Shown: piece by piece, positions 1 to 7,838 of the stretch
Layout: every line of letters begins with the position of its first letter
Position numbering within the stretch: the first letter of the stretch is position 1
Assembly (NCBI RefSeq): GCF_014191505.1
Contig: NZ_JACHWS010000002.1
Span: forward strand, 868,001-932,000
DNA length: 64,000 nucleotides
From: Hoyosella altamirensis
Lineage (GTDB): Bacteria > Actinomycetota > Actinomycetes > Mycobacteriales > Mycobacteriaceae
Direction: 5' to 3'
Notes under the pieces: model-generated
What the model saw: only the letters and a program-made list of their open reading frames with translations
Told to the model about the DNA's origin: nothing
Databases searched by the model: none
Program-made: the position numbers and the translations under genes

Positions 1-1
1 T

Positions 2-478
2 TCTGAACCTGTAATTCCGCGTCTGCATCCCCCTGTTGATACTCAGCTTGCTGAAGTGGACCCAGATGCTGCCGGAAGGTTCTTTTCGTACTGGATTCAG
101 CGGGCAATTATTGAGATAGGCAAAGGGTTTCCAATCGAGCGTTACGAAGCCGTTTACTGGCACGACCAGCTAAGCCAGTTAGGCATCCCGGTCGATGCTC
201 TGCGAAGCGCGCAGACGTGGCGAGAATGCCGAGGGAATGAGGCACGCTCAGTCACCAGCCGTGGGCCTGCTGCCGCTGGAGGGCCCACCAATCTCACGGC
301 TGTGATCGAGAAGCTCCTGCAGGCACGCAGACTGTCGTCCTTCCACATCACACTCATCACGCTGCCGCTGGAAGAAGATTGGCAATACCGATCCGGGCAG
401 GCGCTCTTCTTATCCCCATCACTGCGCAACAGCGATACCAGAATGGAGCAACTGCTCGAATCATTTCCGAGCCTGTGA
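2..478 (+). CDS. Hypothetical protein, C-terminal part (gene enters from left edge)
   Basis: The reading frame is open from base 2 to a TGA at 476-478, so the gene probably starts outside the window; a GTG at 56 is a possible internal start with no clear ribosome site. The visible 158 residues are soluble, with an aromatic stretch early on (FFSYW, YEAVYWHDQL) and a Ser/Arg-rich C-terminal half. I recognise no domain or motif. It lies in the accessory-looking first 7 kb, next to a lipoprotein and a broken resolvase. It could also be a remnant, because codon use loosens after about residue 90. Confidence 0.45.
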   Translation, partial: SEPVIPRLHPPVDTQLAEVDPDAAGRFFSYWIQRAIIEIGKGFPIERYEAVYWHDQLSQLGIPVDALRSAQTWRECRGNEARSVTSRGPAAAGGPTNLTAVIEKLLQARRLSSFHITLITLPLEEDWQYRSGQALFLSPSLRNSDTRMEQLLESFPSL

Positions 479-761
479 AAGGCTGCAGCCACACGTGTGG
501 AAAGCCTCGGAGGTCGTCAAGCTCTCGTTTGGCGGAGTCCGCGCATATACGAAGGAGATTTCAAGCCGCGTACTCTGCGATGCAGAGTCGATCGTTATGT
601 GTGGCGAGTTTGCGCTGCTGTGCAGCTTGTCCCGTTGCGCAGGCATCTCTTCCTGCGAGGCGCGCCCAGTCTCAGCCTGTTCGGGAAATGGAACGACGTC
701 CCGGCCAGCGGCGTCTCATATACCTAGTACATACCGCACAGTAACGACCGGAGATTTGAGA

Positions 762-1439
762 ATGCTTAGTAAACGAGGCACAGCACAACTTTCGCTTTCT
801 GTAACCTTCCTTGCGGCGTCACTGCTAACGGCGTGCACAACACAGCCAGCTCCTGCGGGTGAGGAAAACGGACCGACGGCTGCGCACTCTCACGGTGTAT
901 GGACTTTCAACCGATTTGACCAGGAAGAACTTGCAGGATTTGCAGACGCCGTTTTTGTTGGGAGGGTGCTTGAGCAGTCTGGAAGTGAACAGACTGAATC
1001 ATCGCTGCCGCAAACGCAGTTCATCGTGAGCGTCCGATCCGCGCTCAAGGGTGACGTTCCTCAACGGGTGACTGTTAACCAGCAGGGCGGTGTAAACGAG
1101 GACACAGGCCAGCTGGAGCTTCTGGAAGGTGACACGCTCCTTGAGCCGGGCCGGACATACCTATTCGCTGGACGCTACACATCGCTGCACGACTGGTACA
1201 CCGTGGTTCCGCAAACTGGAAATGTCCTCCTGAATGCCCGCGAAGTCCAAGGTCTTGAACGGGCTGAGCAACAGCGAAATCAGTCGCTAGAACCCGAAGT
1301 GATACAGGAAATGCGTGCGGCGATCCGAAACGCAGTGCCGTTTGACGACCCCCAGCCCCGCAGGTACGGACAGGGGACTACGCCTCGGCCCGGTGACGTT
1401 CCCACCATCGAGCCGCTCCCAGAGCGCCCGCCTCGGTAA
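762..1439 (+). CDS. Putative secreted lipoprotein, function unknown
   Basis: This predicts a 225-residue exported lipoprotein. The frame is open further upstream to 495, but the ATG at 762 is preferred: a GGAG lies 8-9 bases before it, and it opens directly into a signal peptide (basic MLSKRG, hydrophobic core, lipobox LLTAC with the lipidated Cys near residue 24). The mature part follows a Thr/Pro/Gly linker. It contains a repeated pattern around FVGRVLEQSG and FIVSVRSALKG, like the beta-strand-rich domains of small secreted actinobacterial proteins with a possible OB-like core. The C-terminus is Pro/Arg-rich. No enzyme motif is visible, and no partner gene is evident. Confidence 0.7.
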   Translation: MLSKRGTAQLSLSVTFLAASLLTACTTQPAPAGEENGPTAAHSHGVWTFNRFDQEELAGFADAVFVGRVLEQSGSEQTESSLPQTQFIVSVRSALKGDVPQRVTVNQQGGVNEDTGQLELLEGDTLLEPGRTYLFAGRYTSLHDWYTVVPQTGNVLLNAREVQGLERAEQQRNQSLEPEVIQEMRAAIRNAVPFDDPQPRRYGQGTTPRPGDVPTIEPLPERPPR

Positions 1440-1814
1440 GCCCAACCGTGCTGCTGTGCTCGAGTGTTGTGGTTTCGGGGCTGCAGTGGTCAATCTCGCC
1501 GCGATCAGTGCCGCGCGGGACGAGGTCCGTAAGACTTGCAGCAACTGAAAGTGGCAGGAGCTGGCCGCCCTTAGAGCCGTTTCCCATGCTTCTAGCTGCT
1601 TTCCGGTGAGGTCACGCCGCCGATCGCCCCGATGAGTTCAGGAACCTGGCCAAGGTCACAGGGCCGTTCGGAAATCGGCCGTCTACCGAACACGAAAACA
1701 CTGCCGCACCCGACACGCCATTCTCGCAGGAACCGGTGTTCGGGAACCCGTTCATTTCGAGTAGTGCCCGAGTAGGTTGTGGAACACGTTTGCTGAACGT
1801 GCGGAGGGTTGTGG
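1440..1814. other. 375 bases without a convincing gene
   Basis: Short open frames occur on both strands but show no domain, no credible ribosome site and no actinobacterial codon pattern. The last 60 bases lie directly upstream of the broken resolvase gene, where a resolution site would be expected, but I could not define paired repeats there with confidence. Confidence 0.4.
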
Positions 1815-2391
1815 GTGGCGCTGGTTGGTCTTGTGCGGGTGAGCACGAGCAGACAGGAAACTCAGCGTCAGCATGATGATCTCGATCCGATCTGTGTGAA
1901 GGTGTTCGAGGAAAAGGTCAGCGGTGCACTGAAAATCGCCAATCAGCCTGGTTTGCGGGCCGCGCTTGAGTACCTGCGCCCCGCTGGCATGCTCACCGTT
2001 CAGGAGGCTGATCGGCTTGGCCGTAACCTGCTTGAGGGGTTGATCGTGCTGAACGATCTGTTTGAGCGGGGTGGCGGTGAAGATCCTGGCGTGGATCGCT
2101 GCGGGTGAGCATGTCGAGCGCAGTCTTATTCTCGACCTGGCGCTCGCGCTGGCAGAAGACCGCCGCCGCGATATTGCCCGCAATACCCGTAACGGTCTGG
2201 AGTCCGCGGCGCGGCATGGACGCAAAGGGGGCCGGCCGCGGGTGGTTGATGAGGACAAGCGCCGAGCTATCCTCGCCCGCCGTGTGGAGGGACAGTCGCT
2301 GCGTGAGATCGCCCGCGGTGTCGGAGTCAGCCTCGCGGTAGTCCACGGCGAGGTGAAGGCCGCCGAGCAAACGCCGACAGAACAGCCGTAA
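1815..2391 (+). pseudogene. Serine recombinase (resolvase/invertase family), frameshifted
   Basis: Two overlapping frames together make one serine recombinase. The first (GTG at 1815, GCGGAGG about 7 bases upstream) encodes the N-terminal catalytic part, with the RVSTSRQ motif that carries the nucleophilic serine and the family motif EADRLGRN. It loses frame after LNDLFERG at about 2070 and ends at 2108. The second frame (to 2391) continues with VAVKILAWIAAGEH, the long helix and a C-terminal helix-turn-helix (LREIARGVGVS). The break sits in a GGGG run, so one base gained or two lost would explain it. Such recombinases belong to transposons, plasmids and prophages, which fits the surroundings. 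As written, no functional recombinase is made. Confidence 0.85.
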
Positions 2392-2409
2392 CGGCTCACC
2401 CCTAAGGTT

Positions 2410-3096
2410 TCACTGGTCTTCAGGCCGCAACTGCTGGGAAGCGGTCTGTGTGAAGTCTTCAATGTTCGAGAACCGCTGGCAGGCTCCGGCAGGCGGCATG
2501 ACTTCAAATTCTGAGGCTGGTTCGAGTTCGATTCGCATTCGATCTTGAGTTCCGTCAGCGCCGGGAAGGCTCACTTCGCATACCGTGAGTGAGCCGCCAG
2601 CACACGTCACCGATAGGCGGACCGTGTCAGAGGGATCGAGCAGGTTCGTGGCGGAATTCGTTTCCCCACGCATAGTGCTGAACGTTTCGCCGGGGATGCG
2701 AGCGACGGGTACGCCGACGATGGTCACTCCATCACTGGCAAGTGGTTTACCGGGCTCGGCGAATTCGAGGAGCCGTAGCGGCAGCAATTCATTCAGCCAT
2801 CCGCTTCCGGTATCTGCGAGTTCAATCCAATCCTCACTCCCCGACTGGTCAAACCGCTGAAACAGTTTCCCATCGCAGAGGATCACGCTGACTTGCATCG
2901 GCTCTGCTGGAGCGTCTTCCCCGGAGAAGGTCATCGACGATGCCGCCGTGAGGTTCCGCGACTGGATGTCGGCGCGGCCTTCGCTGCTCACTGTGCATCC
3001 GAAACGGTGCGGAGTTTCGTGAAGATCAGCTATGAACTGGTACGCGAAATACCGCTTGACTCGTAGATCGCGTACTACTTCACTCACGACGGGCAT
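2410..3096 (-). CDS. Hypothetical beta-rich protein
   Basis: This predicts a 228-residue protein starting with ATG at 3096, with GGAG just upstream. The pattern of alternating polar and hydrophobic residues, with statements such as VSVILCDGKLFQRFDQ and WIELADTGSG, recalls LppX/LprAFG-type lipid-binding lipoproteins, where similar strands line a half-barrel. Unlike those proteins it has no signal peptide or lipobox, so either it is cytoplasmic or its export signal has been lost. The start codon follows directly on the TAG of the upstream Cys-rich frame, so the two may be co-transcribed. It runs convergent to the broken resolvase. The family assignment is only a resemblance. Confidence 0.6.
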   Translation of the reverse strand: MPVVSEVVRDLRVKRYFAYQFIADLHETPHRFGCTVSSEGRADIQSRNLTAASSMTFSGEDAPAEPMQVSVILCDGKLFQRFDQSGSEDWIELADTGSGWLNELLPLRLLEFAEPGKPLASDGVTIVGVPVARIPGETFSTMRGETNSATNLLDPSDTVRLSVTCAGGSLTVCEVSLPGADGTQDRMRIELEPASEFEVMPPAGACQRFSNIEDFTQTASQQLRPEDQ

Positions 3097-3519
3097 CTAA
3101 GCTCCAATCCTCGGCCCTGCTAAAGGGTCAACCTCGCTTTGGGGTTGTGGAGATGATCGGGCACTCAGTAGCCTGCACTTCCTCCAGGCGTGCCCGGCGT
3201 CTCCCAGTCCGTTACGCGCGTGGCCCCCCCACAGTGGCTGGCACGTCCTATGGCACGGCCATACTCGCCATCCGCAGACCCCGGCAATGCAGGCTACCTG
3301 GGCCGCGAGGTGGGGAATCAGGCGGCACCGCGCCGCAGCGGTGCCGCACTGGCCACCCACGCAGAACACAACGCAATTAAAGTACGCCTGCGGCGCGCGC
3401 GGGGCGATAGCACCGGGTTCTAGCTGCCGACTGAACGTGGTCTCCAAGCTCGGCAGTTCCACACCCTGTTGCTCGTTCGCCACCCTTGGCGTGGCGCCAC
3501 GACGGAACGTCTCAATCAT
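3097..3519 (-). CDS. Possible small Cys-rich protein, uncertain
   Basis: This is a 140-codon open frame from ATG 3519. Residues about 48-83 have regularly spaced cysteines (FNC, VFC, GQC, ARC, VAC, GVC) in a small, Ala/Gly-rich context, a pattern seen in some Cys-rich bacteriocin-like peptides. After about residue 83 the frame turns Trp/Arg/His-rich and looks non-coding; it crosses a run of seven G (C on the + strand), where a shift could have occurred. It abuts the start of the downstream gene (TAG then ATG). I cannot name a family, and it may be chance. Confidence 0.25.
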   Translation of the reverse strand: MIETFRRGATPRVANEQQGVELPSLETTFSRQLEPGAIAPRAPQAYFNCVVFCVGGQCGTAAARCRLIPHLAAQVACIAGVCGWRVWPCHRTCQPLWGGHARNGLGDAGHAWRKCRLLSARSSPQPQSEVDPLAGPRIGA

Positions 3520-3969
3520 TAGAGTTTGCGCACCCGATACATCGATTCAGTTTCCGTGACGACCGTTCTGTCCCTCGTCGGCCATGCTCGCGCGCAGGAT
3601 GACGTCCGCTATCCTCCCGGACAGGGGCGCGTCAACGACGGTGATGCCCATCGCATTCATGATCGGAAGCTCGTAAGGCCAAGGCGTAGATGTCGACGGG
3701 CGCACCGGCCGCATTCACTTCGCGCGGCACATGACCGGATGCCCACCTACTGTCTATACCGGCCTTCCGGAGCCGGAGCACGTTGATGCGAGTGGTGCTG
3801 ACCAGAGTGGATGAGTGACCGTGTGTGTCCACCGCGGAGTTTACTTTAGCGCGGTCGTTGTGGCGCATCCGAGCGAGTGGAGCAATCATCTATCGACTAG
3901 TTTGGTAACTAACTAACAGGTGACAGGTTTAGCTAGGTATTAGGAATTCACTGGAACCGAGGTGACACA
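3520..3969. other. 450 bases with only weak coding potential
   Basis: The best candidate is a 55-codon minus-strand frame at 3547-3714 (ATG at 3714) that reads like the tail of a protein (YELPIMNAMGITVVDAPLSG), which suggests a gene remnant. Other frames here look random. The last 30 bases carry the ribosome site of the next gene. Confidence 0.35.
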
Positions 3970-4335
3970 ATGAGCGCTGTCAGGCGAGCTCGCAGACCGT
4001 GGCCGGAGTTGGCGATCTTTATCACTGGCTTCGCTGGAGTTCTGTCGGCAATGCTTTTTAAATCTGAGATACTGCTGGTGGGATCTATATTTGCCTGCTT
4101 GTTCGCTGTTCTGTCTGCCATTTTTTCTGTTTTCTTGTCACCGCGGAAAGAGCTCGTTGTACATGCGATTGCAATATTGCTTGGGGTCGCAGGAACTATT
4201 TATGGCACATACTGGTACCTGGAGAACAAAGGTGGAACGCAGATACTATTTTCACCCGTATTCTTTGCATATCTTGGAGGGGGATTAGTATTGGCCGGCA
4301 TTTTCAATTTGTCGTATAGGTTACGAAACAAATAA
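3970..4335 (+). CDS. Small integral membrane protein
   Basis: This predicts a 121-residue protein with four membrane segments (roughly residues 14-30, 34-54, 62-82 and 93-114), a basic N-terminus (RRARRPW) and a basic tail, so both ends are probably cytoplasmic. GAGGTG lies about 7 bases before the ATG. The gene is noticeably AT-richer than its neighbours, with many TTT, ATT and ATA codons that are rare in this genome, which points to recent transfer. No family is recognised. Confidence 0.7.
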   Translation: MSAVRRARRPWPELAIFITGFAGVLSAMLFKSEILLVGSIFACLFAVLSAIFSVFLSPRKELVVHAIAILLGVAGTIYGTYWYLENKGGTQILFSPVFFAYLGGGLVLAGIFNLSYRLRNK

Positions 4336-4377
4336 AAAGTTGCTAGTTCTTCGCATCCCTTCGATTGGTAATGGAGG

Positions 4378-4917
4378 CTATTCTTTAGCTAAGTGGGTTA
4401 CATCTCCCCACGCTTTTTCGCGAGGTTCAGCATGCATGCGCCCCACAGTGCCCATCGGGCAGTCGAGTTCTTCAGCGATTTCGCGGTACTTTTTGCCCTG
4501 GCGGCGCAGCTCGATAGCCCGCAAACGGCGCGCCCTTGCCCTGGCCTCCCACTGGTCGCGAGGCTCAGCCATGATGCGAAACACGGTTCGAGTCGAGCAG
4601 CCCATACGTTCCGCAACCTCGCGCGCAGTCCTGTTACGGCGTACTGGATTCTCAGCGACCATCGTTAATCTCCCGAAAGATAGCGCGATCAAAATTGGTT
4701 GCGCGGCGACGGTTTGCTTCACTACAGCGTCCGTCGATGCGGCCACGGTCGCGGTTCGCCTCACGTTTGCTTCGGTCATTATCCGCCCGCGCCGCACCTG
4801 CTCCTCATTGAAGGTGCGGGCTATGTTGCGCCACGTCCAACGCGAGATGGAGCGGGCTAGGTTGATAACCTCGGTGTCATCGAGAGGTCCACGTGTGTAG
4901 TTGTCCGAGTACTTCAT
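4378..4917 (-). CDS. DNA-binding protein with two helix-turn-helix motifs
   Basis: From the ATG at 4917 this is a 179-residue basic protein. Two helix-turn-helix units are visible near residues 98-116 (TAREVAERMGCSTRTVFRIM) and 143-161 (YREIAEELDCPMGTVGRM), separated by an Arg-rich helix. This arrangement is common in replication-accessory or regulatory proteins of actinobacterial plasmids and phages. The frame stays open to a TTG at 4998, but that would overlap the divergent gene, and the extra 27 residues are low-complexity Ser/Pro/Thr. No ribosome site is obvious at either start. It may be the trace of an integrated plasmid; the exact role is unknown. Confidence 0.6.
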   Translation of the reverse strand: MKYSDNYTRGPLDDTEVINLARSISRWTWRNIARTFNEEQVRRGRIMTEANVRRTATVAASTDAVVKQTVAAQPILIALSFGRLTMVAENPVRRNRTAREVAERMGCSTRTVFRIMAEPRDQWEARARARRLRAIELRRQGKKYREIAEELDCPMGTVGRMHAEPREKAWGDVTHLAKE

Positions 4918-4967
4918 TGCGGTCAGCGGCGTAGGCGTTGAGCTGTCCGGTGATTGAGAGATTGGTT

Positions 4968-5294
4968 GTGAGTCATCAGTTTGCGGTGTTCGGGGCAACC
5001 ATCCTCATGGGCGCGTTCGTGGGAGTGGTCTTCTTCGTGATCGCCCTGGCGGTCTGGTTTGGGTTGCGTGCCATGAAGATCCGGGCAAGCGCGAATCGGA
5101 TGCGAGTCGTCGGTTCCATCGTCTCGATACTGTTCTATATCGGATTCGCGGTATGGGATTACAACACTGATATCGTGGTCAACCCGTCGCTGGTGGTCTT
5201 TGTCGCCGCGGTTCTGGCTGGACACTTGGGCGCCTATCTCATTCTCTGCGGTTTCTTCGTCCCCGTACGTAGCCAGTCACGCTATGAAGCATAG
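4968..5294 (+). CDS. Small membrane protein, three predicted segments
   Basis: From the GTG at 4968 (GAGAG about 7 bases upstream) this gives about 108 residues with three hydrophobic segments: one long one near the start (ILMGAFVGVVFFVIALAVW), one in the middle (IVSILFYIGFAVW) and one near the end (VVFVAAVLAGHLGAYLILC). A short basic loop (RAMKIRASANRMR) follows the first, consistent with a cytoplasmic side. A longer frame from TTG 4938 is possible. It is divergent from the HTH protein, with a gap of about 50 bases. No family is recognised. Confidence 0.55.
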   Translation: MSHQFAVFGATILMGAFVGVVFFVIALAVWFGLRAMKIRASANRMRVVGSIVSILFYIGFAVWDYNTDIVVNPSLVVFVAAVLAGHLGAYLILCGFFVPVRSQSRYEA

Positions 5295-5384
5295 GTAGCC
5301 GCAAGCAAGATGAGCTGTCGGCGCCGGATTAGATGGCTGCCAAAAGGCGCACGCGCGTCGAGCGGTACGAAGGACACTTGGCTA

Positions 5385-5921
5385 ATGATGAGACACACGC
5401 TCAACTTCGCTACCCCGCTGCCGCCTGGCTGGGCTGAGTTGGAGGATCAGAGGTGGTACTGGGAGCGGTTCACCGACAAGTTCGGGTTCCGCCCCGGCAC
5501 GAGCGCGGCTACGTGGCCGGCGATCGCGGAGCCGACACCGTCGATTACTTTCGACCTCGCGGTGCACGACAACATCAGGGGTTCGTGGGCGAGTCGGGTC
5601 GACGCGATCAACGCTGAAGCGCTGCGCTGCTTCGTCACCGAGTTCCCCGAGGATCCGGTGTTTGTGGTGCTGGACTGGCAGCACACCTGCTACCGGCTCG
5701 ATGCCGCGGTCCATGCGGTGACCCTGGACGCCGAATGGCGAGTTCCTGTCTACCCCAACGGGGACTATTACATTTACCTGCGTGACGACCTCAGCGAGGG
5801 AACGTTCGGGCACCCGTGGGAGCAGTCGTTGTGCGTTTTCGGGGACCGGCTCCTGGGCTCGCTCGCGACCACGCTTAAGACGTGGCTGCCGGTCAAGCGA
5901 GTCGATGGGAAACCCATGTGA
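5385..5921 (+). CDS. DUF2716 family protein
   Basis: This 178-residue soluble protein carries the features I associate with DUF2716: an N-terminal WxxFxxxFGFRP segment, then VLDWQHTCYR, VPVYPNGDYYIYL and GTFGHPWEQSLCVFG. These conserved aromatic motifs suggest a compact fold, but the biochemical function of the family is not established. The ATG at 5385 is chosen over the TTG-type start at 5310, because AAGGA lies about 10 bases before it and the added residues would be basic and unlike the family. It stands alone, convergent to the next gene across a strong hairpin. Confidence 0.75.
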   Translation: MMRHTLNFATPLPPGWAELEDQRWYWERFTDKFGFRPGTSAATWPAIAEPTPSITFDLAVHDNIRGSWASRVDAINAEALRCFVTEFPEDPVFVVLDWQHTCYRLDAAVHAVTLDAEWRVPVYPNGDYYIYLRDDLSEGTFGHPWEQSLCVFGDRLLGSLATTLKTWLPVKRVDGKPM

Positions 5922-5938
5922 CTCCGTGTAGCCGGGCT

Positions 5939-5961
5939 ACCGGGCCACTAACCGGCCCGGT
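5939..5961. terminator. Hairpin between convergent genes
   Basis: Perfect 8-base arms ACCGGGCC and GGCCCGGT flank a 7-base loop, midway between the stop codons of two convergent genes. There is no T-run, as is common for actinobacterial terminators. Confidence 0.5.
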
Positions 5962-6006
5962 TCAGGAGATCACCGGCGTGTGCCCGGGATCTGGTGGTCA
6001 GCTCAC

Positions 6007-6534
6007 TCACCGACGGTGGGTCTGGTAGTGGTCGACGATCGTGGTGGGTGGGTTTCCGTGTTGGTGGAGGTAGGCGTCGGAGATCTCGGTGACGTCGAGA
6101 TCTGTTCGGCTGATACGAATAACTGGGTGCCCGTTGGGCCACACGGCCCATCGTGCGCCGTCGATGGTCGCGATCAGTACCTGTCCCAGCAGCAGTGCTA
6201 TCTCACTGCCCAGCATGTGGCTGAGTTGTTCGTCGGCCTGTGCTTCGTCGAGTCGGCGTTCGATGGCCGCTAGTGCGTCACGGGTGTTTCCGTGGGGCTC
6301 GTTCCGGTCGGCCAGCCACTGTGTCAGTTCTCGGGGTTGCAGCAAGGCTGTGGCCGCGCCGATCGAACCATCCCGCGTACCCGGGCGACCGTATACGGCT
6401 AGCCCGCGTGCGATGCCATGGCGGGGACCGATGCGCAGGAGGCGCTGCACGAACCGGGGAAGGCGGGAACTGAGCGCAGTGGGCAGCATCATGTCCAGCA
6501 TCTCTGCCCAAGCCGCGCGCCGGGGTCGCTTCAC
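6007..6534 (-). CDS. Hypothetical cytoplasmic protein with WPNGHPV motif
   Basis: This is a 175-residue protein from a GTG start at 6534 with no strong ribosome site. A basic N-terminus is followed by a helical region and then a conserved-looking core, ATIDGARWAVWPNGHPVIRI, ending in a DLDVTEI segment. The core resembles small actinobacterial proteins of unknown function (possibly a DUF6278-like group, not verified). There are no membrane segments and no catalytic motif. Codon use is typical of the genome, unlike the nearby membrane protein genes, so it is probably a real gene. Confidence 0.55.
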   Translation of the reverse strand: MKRPRRAAWAEMLDMMLPTALSSRLPRFVQRLLRIGPRHGIARGLAVYGRPGTRDGSIGAATALLQPRELTQWLADRNEPHGNTRDALAAIERRLDEAQADEQLSHMLGSEIALLLGQVLIATIDGARWAVWPNGHPVIRISRTDLDVTEISDAYLHQHGNPPTTIVDHYQTHRR

Positions 6535-7147
6535 ACCTGCACGATAGTGGTCTTGTGCGACGAACCTCGCTGCTGAACACCCGCCACGGCTACGGGCGCG
6601 GCTGTCGCTCTCGCACTAACCGGCGCCGGGAGTGGCTGGATCGTGGGCGGCGCGTGCTGCTGGTTGACGCCTTCCGGTGTGCTTCGCACTCGGACCGCGG
6701 CTTCGGCCCGCGCGGCAGCTGCGGCAATCTCTCTGTCGGGACACGCTCAAGCGGGCAACCGCGATCCGAGCCACGCTCAGCATCCATTGCGGGTGTGCCA
6801 TCGGTCCGCGCGGACATTGGCAAGCCTTGAGATGCCTCGAAAGAGGGCGGCGGGTCGGCCGGTGACATGACAGGCGAAGCATCCGCCTCAGGTTCCGCGG
6901 TTGCTACTGCGGAACCCACTGGAGACCATTAAAACAGCTGCACCCCTGTCCGATTCACTGGCAGTCATGAGCGCGCCAGAACAGGAGCACACCGACGAGC
7001 AGCGCCAGCCGATGGTTTCTCCAGCACCACAATAGCGCGGAAGTCACCGCAGTCACAGAACTGCGAGATCTGCAAACGCGACGGACTGCAGAATCCAACC
7101 ATCGAATGACGGGCTCAGCTCCGACCGCAACCAATATCTTGGGTGGG
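6535..7147. other. 613 bases without a supported gene
   Basis: Several frames of 60-109 codons overlap on both strands, but all are Arg/Ser/Ala-rich shadows with no motif. A 22-codon frame from ATG 6967 stops early. This stretch separates the accessory left end from the regulated modules to the right and may hold decayed sequence. Confidence 0.4.
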
Positions 7148-7720
7148 TCAGGTCTCGAGTCGGTCTGCCAGCTCCCGCAAACCGCGAGTGATTTCTGCGC
7201 CAGACGGGGCGTTATCTGGGTCGAGCAGCATTTGTCCGATGAGTCCCGACATCAGCGCCATCTGTACTGAGCCCAGTGTTCGAACAAGGTCTTCGGGTAC
7301 GGCGTCCTCTGGGATTCCTGCGAGCCACGCGGTCACCCCGCGCCGCCCTTCCTGCTGACCCCGTGCCAGCATCGCGCGCAGCTCGGGGGAACGCTCGCTT
7401 TGGAGCAGGGCTTCGTACGATGCCATCCACAACGCGCGCTGCTGCGTACCGGTGCGCAGCATACGGTCCCAGGTACCGGCATAGCCTTCCCCGGAGATCG
7501 TGCTTCCGGCGAGTACGGCACCGACTGAGGCGCCCCAGTCTTCGAGGGCGCTGACGAGAGCCTCCATTAGCAGCGCCTCGCGTGACCCGAAGTGGTATCC
7601 GATCGCGGCCATGCTCACGCCGCCAGCCGCGGCCGTGATATCGCGGACTGTCGTTCGGTCGTACCCCTTGTCAAGGATGCACTGCTTTGCGCCCTCGAGT
7701 AGGGCCTCTCGGTTCCCCAT
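7148..7720 (-). CDS. TetR-family transcriptional regulator
   Basis: This 190-residue regulator has an N-terminal helix-turn-helix at about residues 23-50 (TTVRDIT, then SMAAIGYHFGSREAL). The turn reads AAAGGVS, one glycine longer than the common AAAGVS. The helical C-terminal half, with MALMSGLIGQMLLDP, would form the ligand-binding and dimer domain. It is divergent from the FAD monooxygenase, with 118 bases between the start codons that hold repeated motifs, so it most likely represses that gene and itself. The ligand cannot be inferred, but it is probably the enzyme's aromatic or antibiotic-like substrate. Confidence 0.9.
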   Translation of the reverse strand: MGNREALLEGAKQCILDKGYDRTTVRDITAAAGGVSMAAIGYHFGSREALLMEALVSALEDWGASVGAVLAGSTISGEGYAGTWDRMLRTGTQQRALWMASYEALLQSERSPELRAMLARGQQEGRRGVTAWLAGIPEDAVPEDLVRTLGSVQMALMSGLIGQMLLDPDNAPSGAEITRGLRELADRLET

Positions 7721-7764
7721 AGGGCGATCTTAGCAATGTGGCAGGCATACGTCTTAGGCATATG

Positions 7765-7788
7765 AATGATGCAATCGTCTTGCGCATT
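7765..7788. promoter_or_regulatory. Candidate TetR operator
   Basis: AATG-AT-GCAA and TTGC-G-CATT face each other across five bases, making an imperfect dyad between the divergent tetR and monooxygenase starts. Nearby direct repeats (GTCTTAGGCAT and GTCTTGCGCAT) add to the impression of a regulator-binding region. Confidence 0.35.
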
Positions 7789-7838
7789 TGTGCAAGTGCT
7801 GCGTATCGTCGAGGTAACTGCAGTTCAAGGGGGTAGAT

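Noticed and set aside
379-744. Open frame overlapping the left partial gene
   Set aside because: Arg/Ser-rich shadow; the lipoprotein start at 762 and the partial gene account for the region better.
6590-6919. 109-codon minus-strand frame in the gene-poor stretch
   Set aside because: Low-complexity Pro/Ser/Arg sequence with no ribosome site or motif.
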